The translations under genes and the position numbers were made by a program. The notes beneath the pieces were generated by a model, which saw only the letters and a program-made list of their open reading frames with translations, had not been told where the DNA came from and searched no databases. Of a stretch of 64,000 nt of DNA, positions 1 through 11,898 are shown piece by piece. How positions within the stretch are numbered: position 1 is the first letter of the stretch; each line of letters opens with the position of its first letter. Source of the stretch: Phyto melanocephala (Eukaryota; Arthropoda; Insecta; Diptera; Rhinophoridae); assembly GCA_941918925.1 (NCBI GenBank), contig OW799235.1, positions 40,136,701-40,200,700 on the forward strand. Reading direction: 5' to 3'.

Positions 1-1587
1 CTAGGCAATGTCATTACTGTGCCAGATAATAAGGTGCCACGCCTACTTTTACGCCCACCTCCCATATAACGTTTTACCTAAAATTCATATAATTTCTCTA
101 TTAAAAAAGATTTTGGAATAATAAAGGGCTATATTGAAACACCTAAGTTGTACTCATTTGCAAAAATAACTTTGACACGCCTACTATAACGCCCACTTTT
201 CACGTTATCTACCGTTTATGAAATTTAAAAGCTCATAAAACCGCCAAAATTAGAGGTATGATGATAAAATTTGCTACGCATATCCCCCTAGGCAATGTCA
301 TTACTGTGCCAGATAATTAAGGTGCCACGCCTACTTTTACGCCCACCTCCCATATAACGTTTTAACTAAAATTCATATAATTTCTCTATTAATAAAGATT
401 TTGGAATAATAAAGGGCTATATTGAAACACCTAAGTTGTACTCATTCGCAAAAATAACTTTGACACGCCTACTATAACGCCCACTTTTCACGTTATCTAC
501 CGTTAATGAAATTTAAAAGCTCATAAAACCGCCAAAAATAGAGGTATGATGATCAAATTTGCTACGTATATCCTTCTAATCAATGTTACTGTTGCGCGAA
601 AAAGTTTAGGTGACACGCCCACTTTAACGCCTACCTTCCATATAACGGTTTATCTTAAATTCATGTAATTTCTCTATTGACAAAGTTCTTGGGAACATAA
701 AGGACTATATTGAAATATCTAAGTTGTATTTATTACCAGAAATTTTACTGACACGCCTACTTTAACGCCCACTTTCATTGAAAGACTAAATTTACAAAAG
801 CATTTTAGTAGCATATCGAAGTTATAAAGGGTGGTTAAATTTTAAGAACCGATGTTGAATTTAAATAAAACACAAATTATTTAGGATATTATTATTATTT
901 CTTTTTGTAATTATAATATTTGTATGGTTCAATTATGTATTTAACAAAATATCGGGCAAGTGGCCCCCCCATCCTTGGCGCCACTTCTCTATCTGATGGT
1001 CCAAATTTTCAATGACAATGTTGATGCTCAATTGTTGGGCATGATGATGAGTCGAGATTGACTGCTCTTTTGCCACGCCACTGCGAAAAACAGCAATGTT
1101 TTCCGTTCAACATACTAACAAGGCATTTACAGATTTTCTAACACTTTATGCAGACCTGTTTTGCAGAAATTTAAATATTTCTTACAATTCTCCCGATTGT
1201 GGACGAATTTGAGCGATTATATTGATGAAAAGAATTACGAAATGCACAAAATGCATTTTGATTTGAACGCCCATTTTTATAAAAAACCTGAATAACTTTA
1301 AAGCGTTGCTCATTTGCGTATCTTTCCACGGATCAAATTGAGTAAGTTTGAGATTGAGAAATGTCAAGTGAAATGCAGAAAACAAATTTAAAGACTAGGT
1401 GTAGTTCACCTTCAATATGGGCCCTTAAAATTGAACCACCCTCTACAAAGAAAGTGATACATATTTTATTATAAAGAGATTATTCCATAATGATTAACAA
1501 AATAATAAATATTGTGCTTTAAATGTACACAAAATTGGTGGTGGGTATAAAAGATTCGGCACAGCCGAATATAGTGCTCTTACTTGT
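1..1587 (-). mobile_element. Family A INE-1/DINE-1-like element, left-truncated by window
   Basis: The right end reads 'ggtggtgggtataaaag', then the palindrome ttcggcacagccgaa and 'acttgt', which is the reverse complement of the family start (acaagtaagag...). The left part is a tandem array. A unit of about 290 bp beginning 'ctaggcaatgtcatt' at 1 restarts at about 290, and a more diverged unit follows near 570. Each unit carries 'acgcccac' and 'cacgcctac' blocks. Near-identical sequence recurs at 60740-62262, so the family moved recently. Non-autonomous. Assignment to an INE-1/Helentron-like group rests on terminus layout, not on a database match. Confidence 0.75.
933..1329 (-). pseudogene. 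Captured transposase remnant inside family A copy (HTH start + C-terminal end)
   Basis: Read on the minus strand, the beginning gives a helix-turn-helix-like peptide around FYKNGRS, then HNR/YNRSNS, STIGRIV, then an in-frame TAA. The far end gives VIENLDHQI and a decayed GGHLADILFHT-type tail next to position 933. These match my recollection of the start (DUF4817-like HTH) and the extreme end of an abundant insect Tc1/mariner-like (DDE_3) transposase. The catalytic DDE middle is missing. The same arrangement and the same stop occur in the other family A copies, so the defect was present in the amplified master. Confidence 0.5.
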
Positions 1588-1786
1588 TTTTGCTTGTTAT
1601 TGTCTTATTTTTATAGTCATTTTTGCATTATCTGGATTTATGAATCCACAAGTTGAAAACTAAGAAGCGTACATCTTACGTTAGATGGACGATGATAGGG
1701 AGAATAAGAAATATTTTATTTAAATTATTAAATAAATTTATAAAAAAGGAAGTAAGTAGTTTCACACTATGTCATCAAAGCCACAC

Positions 1787-2580
1787 AAAAATGGTGGGGG
1801 TATATTCATTTTGTTATTCCGTTTGTAACACATCAAAATATCCATTCTAGACTCTATAAAGTATATAGTATCTGAATCGGATAGAGGTCGCACCGAAAAA
1901 GCTAGGTGTTTAAAATGGGCTAAATCGGAATATCAGGAAGAGAGTTATAGTGCGTAATGCAAAAGTAGGTCAAAAAACCGTGTCCTTCGCACATCGAATA
2001 AAGTGCAATTGTGTCCAAACGCATTAACGTACAGTCATTAAACTACGAATATATATTTCTCGAGTCACAACAATATTTCTTTTAAAAAATTTATTAAATC
2101 TATGCATTAGGAAAGGAGTTATAGCTCAAAATGTACGAAAATTTATACCGCGCAGTGTATTTTTCAGTATATTTAAAACCTAATAAAACGGACAACGCCC
2201 ACCTCCCATATAACGTTTTACCTAAAATTCACATGATCTCTCTATGAATAGAGATTTTGGAATAATAAAAGACTATATTGAAATATATAAGTTGTATTTA
2301 TTAGCAGAAACTTTATTGACACGCCTACTTTAACGCCCACTTTCATTGAAAGACTAAATTTACGAAAACATTTTACTACCATATCGTCTAGGTGTGGTTC
2401 ACCTTCAACATGGGCCCTTAAAATTTAACCACCCTCTACAAAGAAAGTGATACATATTTTATTATAAAGAGATTGTTCCATAGCGATTAACAAAATAATA
2501 AATATTGTGCTTTAAATGTACACAAAATTGGTGGTGGGTATAAAAGACTCGGCACAGCCGAATATAGTGCTTTTACTTGT
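1787..2580 (-). mobile_element. Family A copy, internally deleted
   Basis: The left end begins 'atggtgggggtatattcatt' with the degraded 'ctctataaagtatatag' block. The right end has 'ggtggtgggtataaaag', the ttcggc/gccgaa-type palindrome (ctcggcacagccgaa) and 'acttgt'. The length is 0.8 kb against 2.4-3.0 kb for fuller copies. The transposase remnant and most repeat units are absent. It lies only about 200 bp from the previous copy, in the same orientation. Confidence 0.7.
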
Positions 2581-2582
2581 TC

Positions 2583-3470
2583 TTAATAAGATAAAACAGA
2601 GAAACAAGTTTTCACAATATATTTCTGTTATTACACTATTTGTAATTGTAGAGAAAAAAAAACAAAATTATGTTTTGGCGTTATTTCGATTATTCAACAA
2701 AATCTGCCAATACATAAGTGAGAAATCAAAAAACAAATCTGACAACACTGCACTCACACAAAAACGGGAATGGATATTAACATTGTACATACACGCGTAT
2801 GTCTTTTCTATGGTTGATTTCAATACCTCAAAATCATAAAGCATAACAACGACATGGAATTTGTGACTTTGATTGATAATCGTATATCAAAGTACACAAA
2901 TATTGTCATCAATACGAAGTCCATTAAAAATTTTAAACATGGCAGCAAAACCATTTTGTTCGATTTTTTCTAACAAATCACTTAAAACAAAGACTTGGTA
3001 AAATTGTTACATTAATAAAAAATAATCATCAGATATTATCATGATTAATTTAAAAAGGGTTTTTTATTTCTCTTGAGATATTATGAAAAGTTTTGATTTG
3101 GTTAATTTATGTGCATATTTGTAGAATCCTTAATATGAATAAAGATTTAAACAGTTGTAAATGTAAATATAATTGTACTTGTCACCAAATTATTTCTTTC
3201 AAATAAAACATTTTATTTCAATCTACTTGTCTGGATTATTTGCATTCTTTCCCTTTGACACAACAATTATTAAACTGGCTATTTTGCTTAAAAAATGTCA
3301 TTATTTACTACGTAACAATAAAATCAAAGAAAAAAAAAAACGTTAAATAAATAAAGTTAAAAACAGCATGATATTTATAACGCCACAATGAAATTTTTTA
3401 TGAAATAACAGCAGCATATAAATTCAACGTCGTTTTTACAAAAAAAAATGTTCAGTTGTGAAACCAAAGC
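2583..3470. other. AT-rich stretch without recognisable gene
   Basis: Two short open frames occur here by chance. I see no domain, splice-like coding pattern or repeat terminus in this interval. Confidence 0.5.
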
Positions 3471-3478
3471 ATATCTAT

Positions 3479-4404
3479 TAGGGTGATCGATTATTCCACA
3501 TTTTTAAGAAACCGGTTTTCAAATAGTTTGAAATTTAGAATTAAAGAAAAAACAGGTTGCTTTTTTGAAAATTTAGAAAAAACCGTTTAACCGGTCGAAT
3601 ACATAAAATATAATTCTTTCTTTTACACATGACAGAGATACATATATATGTAGGTATAAACTAGTTTGTTTTATGGTTTAATTGCATTTTAAGTTGACAC
3701 AAATTCAATGGCATTATTAGAAAATGCCATTATTTAAAATAAAAAAAAAACTTTGTTACAAGGAGGTTGTAATAATTAAAAATAATAAAAAGTCACTTCA
3801 CTGCTCACGGTAGTCAAAGTTTATAGGCAAGTTGTAATAATGACCCTTTGTGTGCCAAACTATTTTAGTACACAAGTCATATGTTATCAGAGATAATAGT
3901 AAAGCTATGGGTAGTCTTTAGTACAAGACGCTAGATTTTGTAGAAGCAAAATATTATAAAATTCGAAAATGAGATCAACAAGTATTGCAAAGTACAATAA
4001 TTTGGTCTAAAAACTTAACTGAACAGCTGATTATCACAGTAAATTATAAGCACAACAACGTTTAAAATACCTGCTCTCCATTGAGAACAAATAATATTTA
4101 AGCTCAATTATTTTTCTTATTTTACATTTGTTTTTGAAACAACAAATAAATTTCTTACAATATTATGGAATATTATTTAATAAATTTTCTGATTTTTGGA
4201 AATTTTTTGAGTAATAAATATTGTATGGTACGTTTGGTTACAAAGATAAATTAACATACAACTAAAAAATGAAAAAACCGGCTTCTGTGAGTAAAAAAAC
4301 CGGTGTATTCGACATTCGAAAAATTAACATTTGGAAAAAACCGCCAGCTGAAAGAGTAAAAAACCGGGTTTTCCAACGGTTTTAAAACCGAGTCGTTCAC
4401 CCTA
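3479..4404. mobile_element. hAT-type MITE with perfect 8-bp TSD
   Basis: The left terminus is 'tagggtgatcga' and the right terminus, reverse-complemented, is 'tagggtgaacga'. Both sides are flanked by the identical octamer atatctat (3471-3478 and 4405-4412). An 8-bp duplication and short imperfect TIRs are the signature of hAT transposition. The interior is rich in 'aaaaaaccgg' and 'aaccggttt' blocks near both ends, which extend the inverted repeat in degenerate form. It has no coding capacity, so it is a non-autonomous element of about 0.93 kb. Confidence 0.85.
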
Positions 4405-4491
4405 ATATCTATACATATTCATTTAATATGAATTAAATCAATTAAGATACATATATATATATATACACATATATGTGTGTACTAGCTAACC

Positions 4492-4530
4492 CGGTGCGCT
4501 ACGCAACAATCAACTGGAAATTTTAATTGT
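4492..4530 (-). mobile_element. Helitron 3' terminus (minus strand)
   Basis: Read on the minus strand the segment ends '...gcgtagcgcaccgggttagCTAG' followed by T. This is the Helitron 3' pattern: a GC-rich short hairpin (gcg/cgc), a 'cgggtt' box and CTAG inserted before T. I could not place the matching TC...tatatataaaa 5' end with confidence downstream (4530-5560), so only the terminus is called. Confidence 0.6.
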
Positions 4531-5570
4531 TTTATTTAACTATATGTAATTGTTTTATATATGTACATATGTGTTATTTTGATTTTTATAATTCAAAGCG
4601 ATTTTTAATGCATTTAATGATTTGATTTAATGATTGAATAATGATTACTGACAGAAAGTATTTCATTCGTGGGGGGATAATACTACCTCTGCTCCGACCG
4701 TAACTATTTTTGTTATTAATAAGAAAATTTTCACGTAATGTTATAGTACACCTTTGTTACCAAAATCAATTTGATTTACAATCAGCGAACGTTACTGTTG
4801 TAAAAATTAACACTGTCTGGAAGTTTCATAACAAGAATTTTCCCGTTTTAACTTATTTTTAATTTACATAAATATATGAAAATGGTTTATATTATCTGCG
4901 TCTTTACAACATTTGTCTTCACATTAAAATTCCAATATTAAATCAATATTGTTCGATTGCATTAAGTGAAATATCGCCATCCTTTTTTAATCCTAGAAAA
5001 TATTTCGACACCGGACCCATATTGTACTGCTAAGGGCATTTGAATTTGACAGCACTTTATATACAATTTTTTACAGTCTCGATAGTAACTTTTACTACAA
5101 AAACAGTTACTATGATAATCTTTAAAGGGTTAGCAAATTTAATATAATGAAATGTTTCTTTTTCTTTACAAAACACAAATTATCTACAACAACAAGAACG
5201 TTTAACTTTGTTTTTATGATTTGGTACATGTTTAACATCATTACTTGTTGTTCTGTTGCACTGTTGAATTAAATGGTATTGAAACAGTTGTATTTTATTC
5301 CACATAGATTTTGTTTACACTGACATAACAAGTAGTGTTGAATTTACTTTGATGCAAAAAAAAAATCAAAAAAATGCATCGAAATTTAATAAAAAGTAAA
5401 ATGTAGGAATATAACTACTCCTTAAAGTATGCAGCACATGATACAAAATTTCGGCTTCGTATTACTTAACATGTTAGTCGACCATCCAGCCAACGAAAGA
5501 AAATATTAAATGTAAATAGTTAAAACTACTGTAAATTAAACAAATGAAACTAAAATGTAAATCACACTTA

Positions 5571-8140
5571 TTTATTTATTTATTTATATTAATCAACATA
5601 TTGAAATTATTACAGTGAGCATGACAACGTGACAACAATAGTTAAATAAAAAAATTAAAGACAGACACAGCTTTAGACGTAAACTTTGTCAGTTTTCTTT
5701 TGCATACAGCAACATTATTAGAGAAGTCGATGTGTAGATAGAACTTATTTACCTCAGCACAACTTCTTCTAAATACGTCAAAGTTAATATAGTTTGATCT
5801 ATAAAATTTTATATTTAATGGTGCATAAGATCTAAGTAAGCTGTCTTTTAGGAACATTGATACATATTTTACGTTGAAGATATGTAGAATAAATTTTACC
5901 TTGAATTAGAATAAATTCATAAGCGAATGATTGATAAACGACTTCGATATGACGCTAAGCTTATAATGAAGCTTACGGGGGCAGTATAGTAAAAAATGTT
6001 TTTGGACGTCTCAAGTTTTTGAATATACAAATCTTATTAGGGGTCCCAAATTACTGATCCATATTCAAGGAAAGGTGTTCCCAATGAAGGGAATAAATTT
6101 TTTGTTATAAAAGGTCATTAAATTCCTTTTCCCAAATCTTTAGGAAACTTAATACGCCATTGCTTTTATTTACCGTCATTATTACATGTGAGTTAAAATT
6201 TATTTTTGCATCAAAGAGGATTTCAAGTCCAAAAATAACTCAACAACATTTAACCTAGAGCCATTTAGAAACTAAATATTTAAGACGGGTGAATATCTGC
6301 AAAAGGTCATAGATTTGCATTCAATTCCATAAGATTTATCGTATCAATTGAAGGAATTATTTAAATCAGTTTTGAGATAAAAAATGTCAATTTCATTTCT
6401 AATACATGAATAAAGTTAATTATCAAAAGCAAACATTAAGCCCTTGCAAGATCGTTTATAACAATATAGGGCCGAGGTGAGTTCCCGATGGAACACCAAA
6501 AGTTACTTCAAAATATTTTTATAAACAGTTATTACAAAAACACATTATCTTCAATCTTTTAAACAAAAGCTTATCCATTTTAAAAGATTAACCGGAAATC
6601 CCTAACAATAAAGCATGCTTAACCTTGTCGAAAGCATTTTAAAGGCAGTATAGACAACATCGGTTTGATTACCATTACAAAAACCTGTATTAATAAAGGA
6701 CGTCAGTTCCATTAGATATGTGCATGTAGATCTATCTTTACAAAATCCATGATGAGCTGGAGAAAGAATTGTTAATATTTGATCAGTTTAGATGTCTGTT
6801 ATTATTTTCCAAAAAATATTTTAGGAATAAAGTTAAATTTAGCTATTGCTCTATAATTAGCAACATCACTACGGTTACCAGATTTATAAATCGGGATGAT
6901 AAATGAATCTTTCCAGCAGAAAATAAACCAAACTTCAGAGAACTATTAAAAAGATAATTGATAGTATAATTCAAAACGTCAACATCATCTGGAGCAGAAT
7001 TTTTAAACTACTCAGGCTTTTTAAGACAGTAACTGATGTAGTCGAATTAATATCGTAAGGATAAATTGTGTTATAGAACGTTTTTGTAAAAAAAATAATT
7101 CAAAAAGGAATTGGCGATATCTGAATTTTTGGAATAAAAAACATTATTCATTTTCAAAGTAGTTGGATACGTTGACACTTTACGTTAAGAATTGACAAAA
7201 TTGAAATTGCTCATCATAAACGTTTTATATAAATTTGCTATTTTTAGTTATATTAATAGACAACAATACCACGGAGGATGATTTGATATTATCTTCTTTA
7301 ACAATGGAGTGCTTGCTGATGAACAACTAAAAAATTTGGTTAAAATTCCTACACGATTTTATCAAATTTACTACCATTATATTAAAAAAAGAAAAATTTT
7401 AGATTTGTTTATTTTATATAACAAATTATTTAACAGTTTGTAGTGCGTACGTTAAAAATAAAGGGGCTCAAAAACGGTGTTAACAGCTTCAATCTGAGAC
7501 AATAGTGTAAATATAAACAATGAAGGATGATATCAGTTTTTAGGAGTAAATAAGAGATTAGTCCCAGATACGTCGATTAATGATAGATTATTAACAAATA
7601 CGATATCCAATAAATGGTTATTGATAATAAAAATGTTAAATTAGTCAAACTATGAAAGAAGTCCTAAGTTCAATCATTTGATTTAACCGGTATAAAGAAA
7701 TCCGTATTCACTGATATAGTCCAGGATGCAGTCTGGATCACTGAAAATCGTCAAAAAATCTGCAACGGATACATGTTTTTTACAAATCTGTGGATTAGAG
7801 CTTGGAGATATATATGAGTAGGTAATAAAGAGCAATATATTTTGAATTTGTATGACAACAACGATCATTTGAATGTCAAATTAATCTTCAAATAATTTCT
7901 GTTCAGCAGGATACAAAATTATAACAGCAATTAAAACACCGCAATAACGTTTACCATTTCTATCACTTCTAAAAACTTTTTTTTTATTTGCCACAAAAAA
8001 TTTCGGAGTTATTAGTAAGCCAGGTTACAGTAAATGCAACATCATGTAATTCGCAGTCGAAACTGTTTAGAAACATATCAGTCACCTTAGTATTCTTCCC
8101 AATAGCATTATGATAAATAATGTTAAGGGTGGAACATGGT
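5571..8140 (-). pseudogene. Decayed Jockey-like non-LTR retrotransposon ORF2 (EN + RT)
   Basis: Minus-strand reading gives a full but broken ORF2 in scattered frames. From about 8135 down: an endonuclease start (NIIYHNAIGKNTKVTDMF), a TWLTNN block, RSDRNGKRYCGVLIAV near 7950, and FVNNLSLIDV near 7580. RT blocks follow: WKDSFIIPIYKSGNRSDVAN near 6900, HHGFCKDRS near 6740, VVYTAFK near 6650, and FGVPSGTHLG near 6475. The C-terminal blocks are LEYGSVIWDP near 6045 and RSCAEVNKFYLHIDFSNNV near 5750. A (TAAA/TTTA)n tail at 5570-5590 marks the 3' end. Many stops and frameshifts make it a fossil. The order EN-RT and the C-terminal motifs fit the Jockey/CR1 group. Confidence 0.8.
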
Positions 8141-8307
8141 AATAGTTTTTTGGAATTTGATAAGATGTTGGAGTACGAGATAAGTTTTTATCATAATAAA
8201 TATGTATATTCATGTATGTTTTAGCCAGAAATTTGATCAAAATATTTTAGTGGAACTAATTTTTTGAACGAGCACCTACATATGTCTTGAATTAATTTTG
8301 AAGATAT

Positions 8308-8505
8308 TTATGTTAACAGGTAGGCTATTAGCAATAAGAGGTAGTTTTTAACATCATCGAGAGATATTTCAAGAAGAAAATGAGTTGCAAATATTGTTTT
8401 TCTTGGCGGAATGCCGGGAAGTTCTCTAGATGCTTTAGTTGGTGCAATATTATAAGTAAATAAAGATGTATGTAGCTGATAAAGAAGAAGCAGCTTCAGA
8501 TGCAA
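8308..8505 (-). pseudogene. Possible ORF1 tail of the upstream LINE
   Basis: This 65-residue minus-strand frame lies just 5' of the decayed ORF2 start. It contains PRKTIFATHFLLEISLDDV, which resembles the conserved tail of some insect LINE ORF1 proteins. The similarity is from memory and weak. Position and orientation are what make it plausible. Confidence 0.3.
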
Positions 8506-8589
8506 TCAAATTATTTTGGTTCCAGCAAGCTACAGGAGATGAATCACCGTTTTCTACTGAATTAATAAAAGCCGTTTTCGATATTCGCG

Positions 8590-8665
8590 GTTCGTAAATT
8601 ATTGTGTTCTATATGACACATAAAACCTATATATATACATATGTAGAACACAATAATTTACGAAC
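8590..8665. repeat. Perfect 22-bp inverted repeat hairpin
   Basis: Arm 8590-8611 (gttcgtaaattattgtgttc plus ta) is the exact reverse complement of 8644-8665, with a 32-nt AT-rich spacer. It sits between the LINE remnant and the Helitron-like sequence. No transposon TSD is evident. Confidence 0.8.
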
Positions 8666-8884
8666 GACGTATTGTTATTGAAGGGATTGGAGTCATTGTG
8701 GGTTTTTTCCTCTAAGATGAAGGTTGAAGTTGAGCTTCGGCAAATTTATCTAAATTTCAATCATTTATAAAAGTTCACTGAATTTCGAAAACTTAGATTG
8801 AACATATAAGAATTTATTATTATGTTGAGCGAACTGCTCTTTATAAATTTAATTATCATTAATATGTTAATATACCTTATACCT

Positions 8885-9300
8885 TATATATATAAAACAG
8901 AATGTATGTATGTATGTATGTAACGTATGGACTCCAAAACGGCTGGACCGATATTGATGAAATTTTCAGAAAATCTTCAGAATATATAGGCGGGTGACAC
9001 CGTGAAGTCTGATTTTTGATTTTCGGTCTGTGGGCAGAGGGGCGTGGCAAAATCCAATTTTCAGATTGCACCACTAACGACATATACATATATTTATTTT
9101 GTTTACTTTTTGTTATTTGTCGTTTTTTGTATTTTGCGGTTGTCATGTTTTTCAAAACGAGATATCAAACTCTTAAATCGGTTATGTAGTTTTGAAGATA
9201 TTTACAAAAAGCCGTTGTTAATAATGATCCAATATCAAAATTATAAAACTTTCGAAATGTTGCATTCAAAAATCCGAGTTTTCGGTTTATTTACAAAAAA
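8885..9300 (+). mobile_element. Helitron 5'-end-like region
   Basis: The sequence 'tatatatataaaacagaatg' is followed by a tatg microsatellite, 'ggactccaaaacggctggaccg' and 'ggcgtggcaaaatcc'. It parallels the start of the other Helitrons here (tatatatataaaag..., 'gactccgaaactgtaaaaccg', 'gccacgccc'). The initial TC is not preserved. It lies directly upstream of the helicase remnant in the same orientation, so both may be one degraded Helitron. Confidence 0.55.
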
Positions 9301-9309
9301 TATTTACAG

Positions 9310-9815
9310 CTCAATGAGCAAATTCAATTGAAACTGCCCGGCAAATTTATCAAATACACAGTAATGGATGAAGAACAAGCCGTCAATTATCACACTGAAT
9401 TTTTGAATTTATTGTAACCACCCGGAATGCCACCGCATGTACTAACATTAAAGGTTGGATCACCGGTAATTCTTGCTCGCAACTTAAACACACCAAAGTT
9501 ATGCAACGGAACCAGATTGACCATCAAAAACTGTTCACCAAATTTAATCGAGGCAACAATCATCGGTGGCAGATTCAAAGGCGAAGACGTACTTATTCCA
9601 CGAATTCCGATAATTTCCAACGATTTACCATTCCAATTCAAGTGGCTCCAATTCCCTTTGCGCCTTGCCTTTGCTATTACCATCAACAAAGCACAAAGCT
9701 AATTCAGTTGTATGGGGCTTGCTCCCGAGTTGGCACGTCAAAAAATTATACGATTTTACACCAAATAAAAAAACAAATAACATTGCCTGTCCGCTGGCCT
9801 TAAGATGAAGTAATA
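9310..9815 (+). pseudogene. Helitron RepHel helicase C-terminal fragment (Pif1-like)
   Basis: Frame from 9310 reads LNEQIQLKLPGKF, then DEEQAVNYHTEFLNLL, a TAA stop at about 9415, then PPGMPPHVLTLKVGSPVIL, NGTRLTIKN, NLIEATIIGGRFKGE, IPRIPIIS, and LPFQFKWLQFPLRLAFAITINKAQS ending at 9702. This order matches the C-terminal part of Pif1-family helicases fused in Helitron transposases. After the KAQ box a block is missing. QLYGACSRVG follows in another frame (from about 9706), then TNNIACPLALR and TGA after one more shift. There is one stop, one deletion and at least one frameshift, so it is dead. The Rep (HUH) domain is absent. Confidence 0.85.
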
Positions 9816-11520
9816 AATAAATATAATTTCCAATTTGCCTTAAATACATGCGTTTTTTTTAGCGCATAACTACACCATATGTAAGTTATTCTGTAAAAAA
9901 CTTTATGATAGGTATTCCATGGATTTTGTTATGAAACTGGCCTTTATTTGTGTGGTGGATAAGCTGTTGTAGTGACCTTCCGTAGGAGTGTGCACCTAGC
10001 TGGTTATCTGCTGCTTCAGCCAGTCGAGGGTTCGTATTATTTACGGTTGGTCAATCCCATTGGCCAGTCACAACTAGAAAAATAACGTGCACACAAGTAG
10101 AAATATTTGATTCAACACCATTAAACTACAAAACGGACTTGTTTTCGGGAAATTGTTAGCCAGCAGTACCAAATTTTATGTCTGCTCTATACCCTACCCT
10201 TACCATGTCTTTTAAGGTATTATTTAAGACCCACGGAATGAATCAGGACAACTGAGTTTTCAAATAGTTTCGAATTACAAAATTTTATTTACAAAGTCAT
10301 AATATTATTCAGATGACTTATTAACGAAAATATAGTTTTGCATATACATATGAATGTATATGTTCTTGTATATCAAAAAAAATTATATTATATACATATG
10401 TTTACAAACTCGGTGTCAATGTAAAAAAATTTATTTCATTTTTAAAATTCATTAATAAAAAGTAATTTTGAAGCGAAAAAAAAATAGAAATATCGAGAAT
10501 CAGTAATCAAAACAAATCACAAACATATGTATATGAATATGTACTTATAAATATATTTATATGTGTATATGTAAATTAGTATATGAATAAGCAAACTAAT
10601 TGGTCTGAGACAACAAAATAAAATAAATGTAATTCACAATAAGAAGGTGGTGAGAATAAATGACAAAATTAAATACAAAGTAAATCAGACCAATTATAAA
10701 TAAATGAAATGTAACGAAAAGTAATAAAAAAATAAACAATAACAACCACTTACATACTTCCAAATATTATTTTCTCCCCGCTTCTCATCTCCGGATCGAA
10801 GGCCTTCTTCTCCTGTGATGAAGTGCTTTGATTGGGATTTTAGACTTACAAATTTAAACTAATTATAAAAGATCACTATGTTCAACATATAAATAAACTT
10901 AAATTAACTGATGATATTTTGTTTACAATTTGCTGTAATTTAAAATATTTTATTTTAATGTAACTATGTACATATATACACTTTTATAAAATTTTTGTTT
11001 CTCGTTAATATGTTCACACACTTGTTTGCTTCTTTTTGTTACTTCTTAACAACTGAATCGCGGTTATTTTGACAATGTCAAATTAACCTTGTCACGAGAG
11101 TGACAAAAAAAACAAAGAAGTGTGACACAGATGTACATATGTATATATAAAGAAAAATAATAAGGAAAGTTAGGATTAGAAGTAATTCAATATAAAATGA
11201 GCAACAAAAAAAAATATAGTTTTATCAATGAAAATACAAAAAAAGTTAATCTATAAGCCAGAGTTGGGGATATTTTTTTTTATATTGGATATTTACACTA
11301 AAAATAGGTTTTTATAACTTTAACTTAAAAAATTATATAAATCTAGTTTACATAATCAAAGTTTTAGAGATAATACATTGAATTATTAACACAAGTTTGG
11401 CCGACAATAAGATTTTAGCGCTTTGACAAACAAAAATTACATACACTAATATATATTTTTATAATTAAACGTTAGAAGAGTTAATTTTAAGTATTTAGTA
11501 AAAGGGCAACTTAAATAAGG
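9816..11520. other. AT-rich stretch without recognisable gene
   Basis: A moderately GC segment at 9950-10090 is not assignable. The rest is AT-rich sequence with TATA-type microsatellites around 10320-10600. I see no coding signal. Confidence 0.5.
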
Positions 11521-11525
11521 TCGTA

Positions 11526-11840
11526 TTAAATTAATCGAGGCGCACTGGCCTGACAAAATTTTAAGAAAACCGCCTCACCACACTTTGCACTCCTATAGGA
11601 TTTTCTTTTATTACCTTCCCAAAGAAACTTGAGATGGGTGGCCCATTCAATACTTTGACCAGGTAATGCAAACTTTTCGCCCAATGAGAGAACCCACAAT
11701 ACATCTGTCGGAATCTCAAAATCTGATTTATTCACAAACCATTTTCTATTCTGCTTAATATCTAATTCTCTTTTTTGTAAATTAACTAAACAATCATATT
11801 TTTTCTTACGTACCTCTTTTATCTGCAAACTGAAAAACAT
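11526..11840 (-). pseudogene. Penelope-like element, N-terminal RT-region fragment (inverted)
   Basis: The minus-strand 104-residue frame contains KQNRKWFVNKSDFEIPTDV and LWVLSLGEKFALP. This matches the conserved N-terminal block of Penelope proteins (WFVN...IP...LSLG.KFALP). It lies head-to-head with the plus-strand C-terminal half starting about 60 bp further right, so the element is split and inverted. It stays open for the whole fragment. Confidence 0.75.
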
Positions 11841-11898
11841 GGATAATCTATCCTGGTGTTCAATAAATGAATGGAAAACATCTATACTAAAATAGTAA

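Noticed and set aside
9044..9331. Plus-strand open frame of 95 codons
   Set aside because: It overlaps the Helitron 5'-like end and shows no domain. Only its last few codons abut the helicase remnant, in another frame.
9950..10100. tRNA-derived SINE at 'cctagctggttatctg' and 'gagggttcgtatt'
   Set aside because: The A/B-box match is weak, no T-stem forms and no second copy is in the window.
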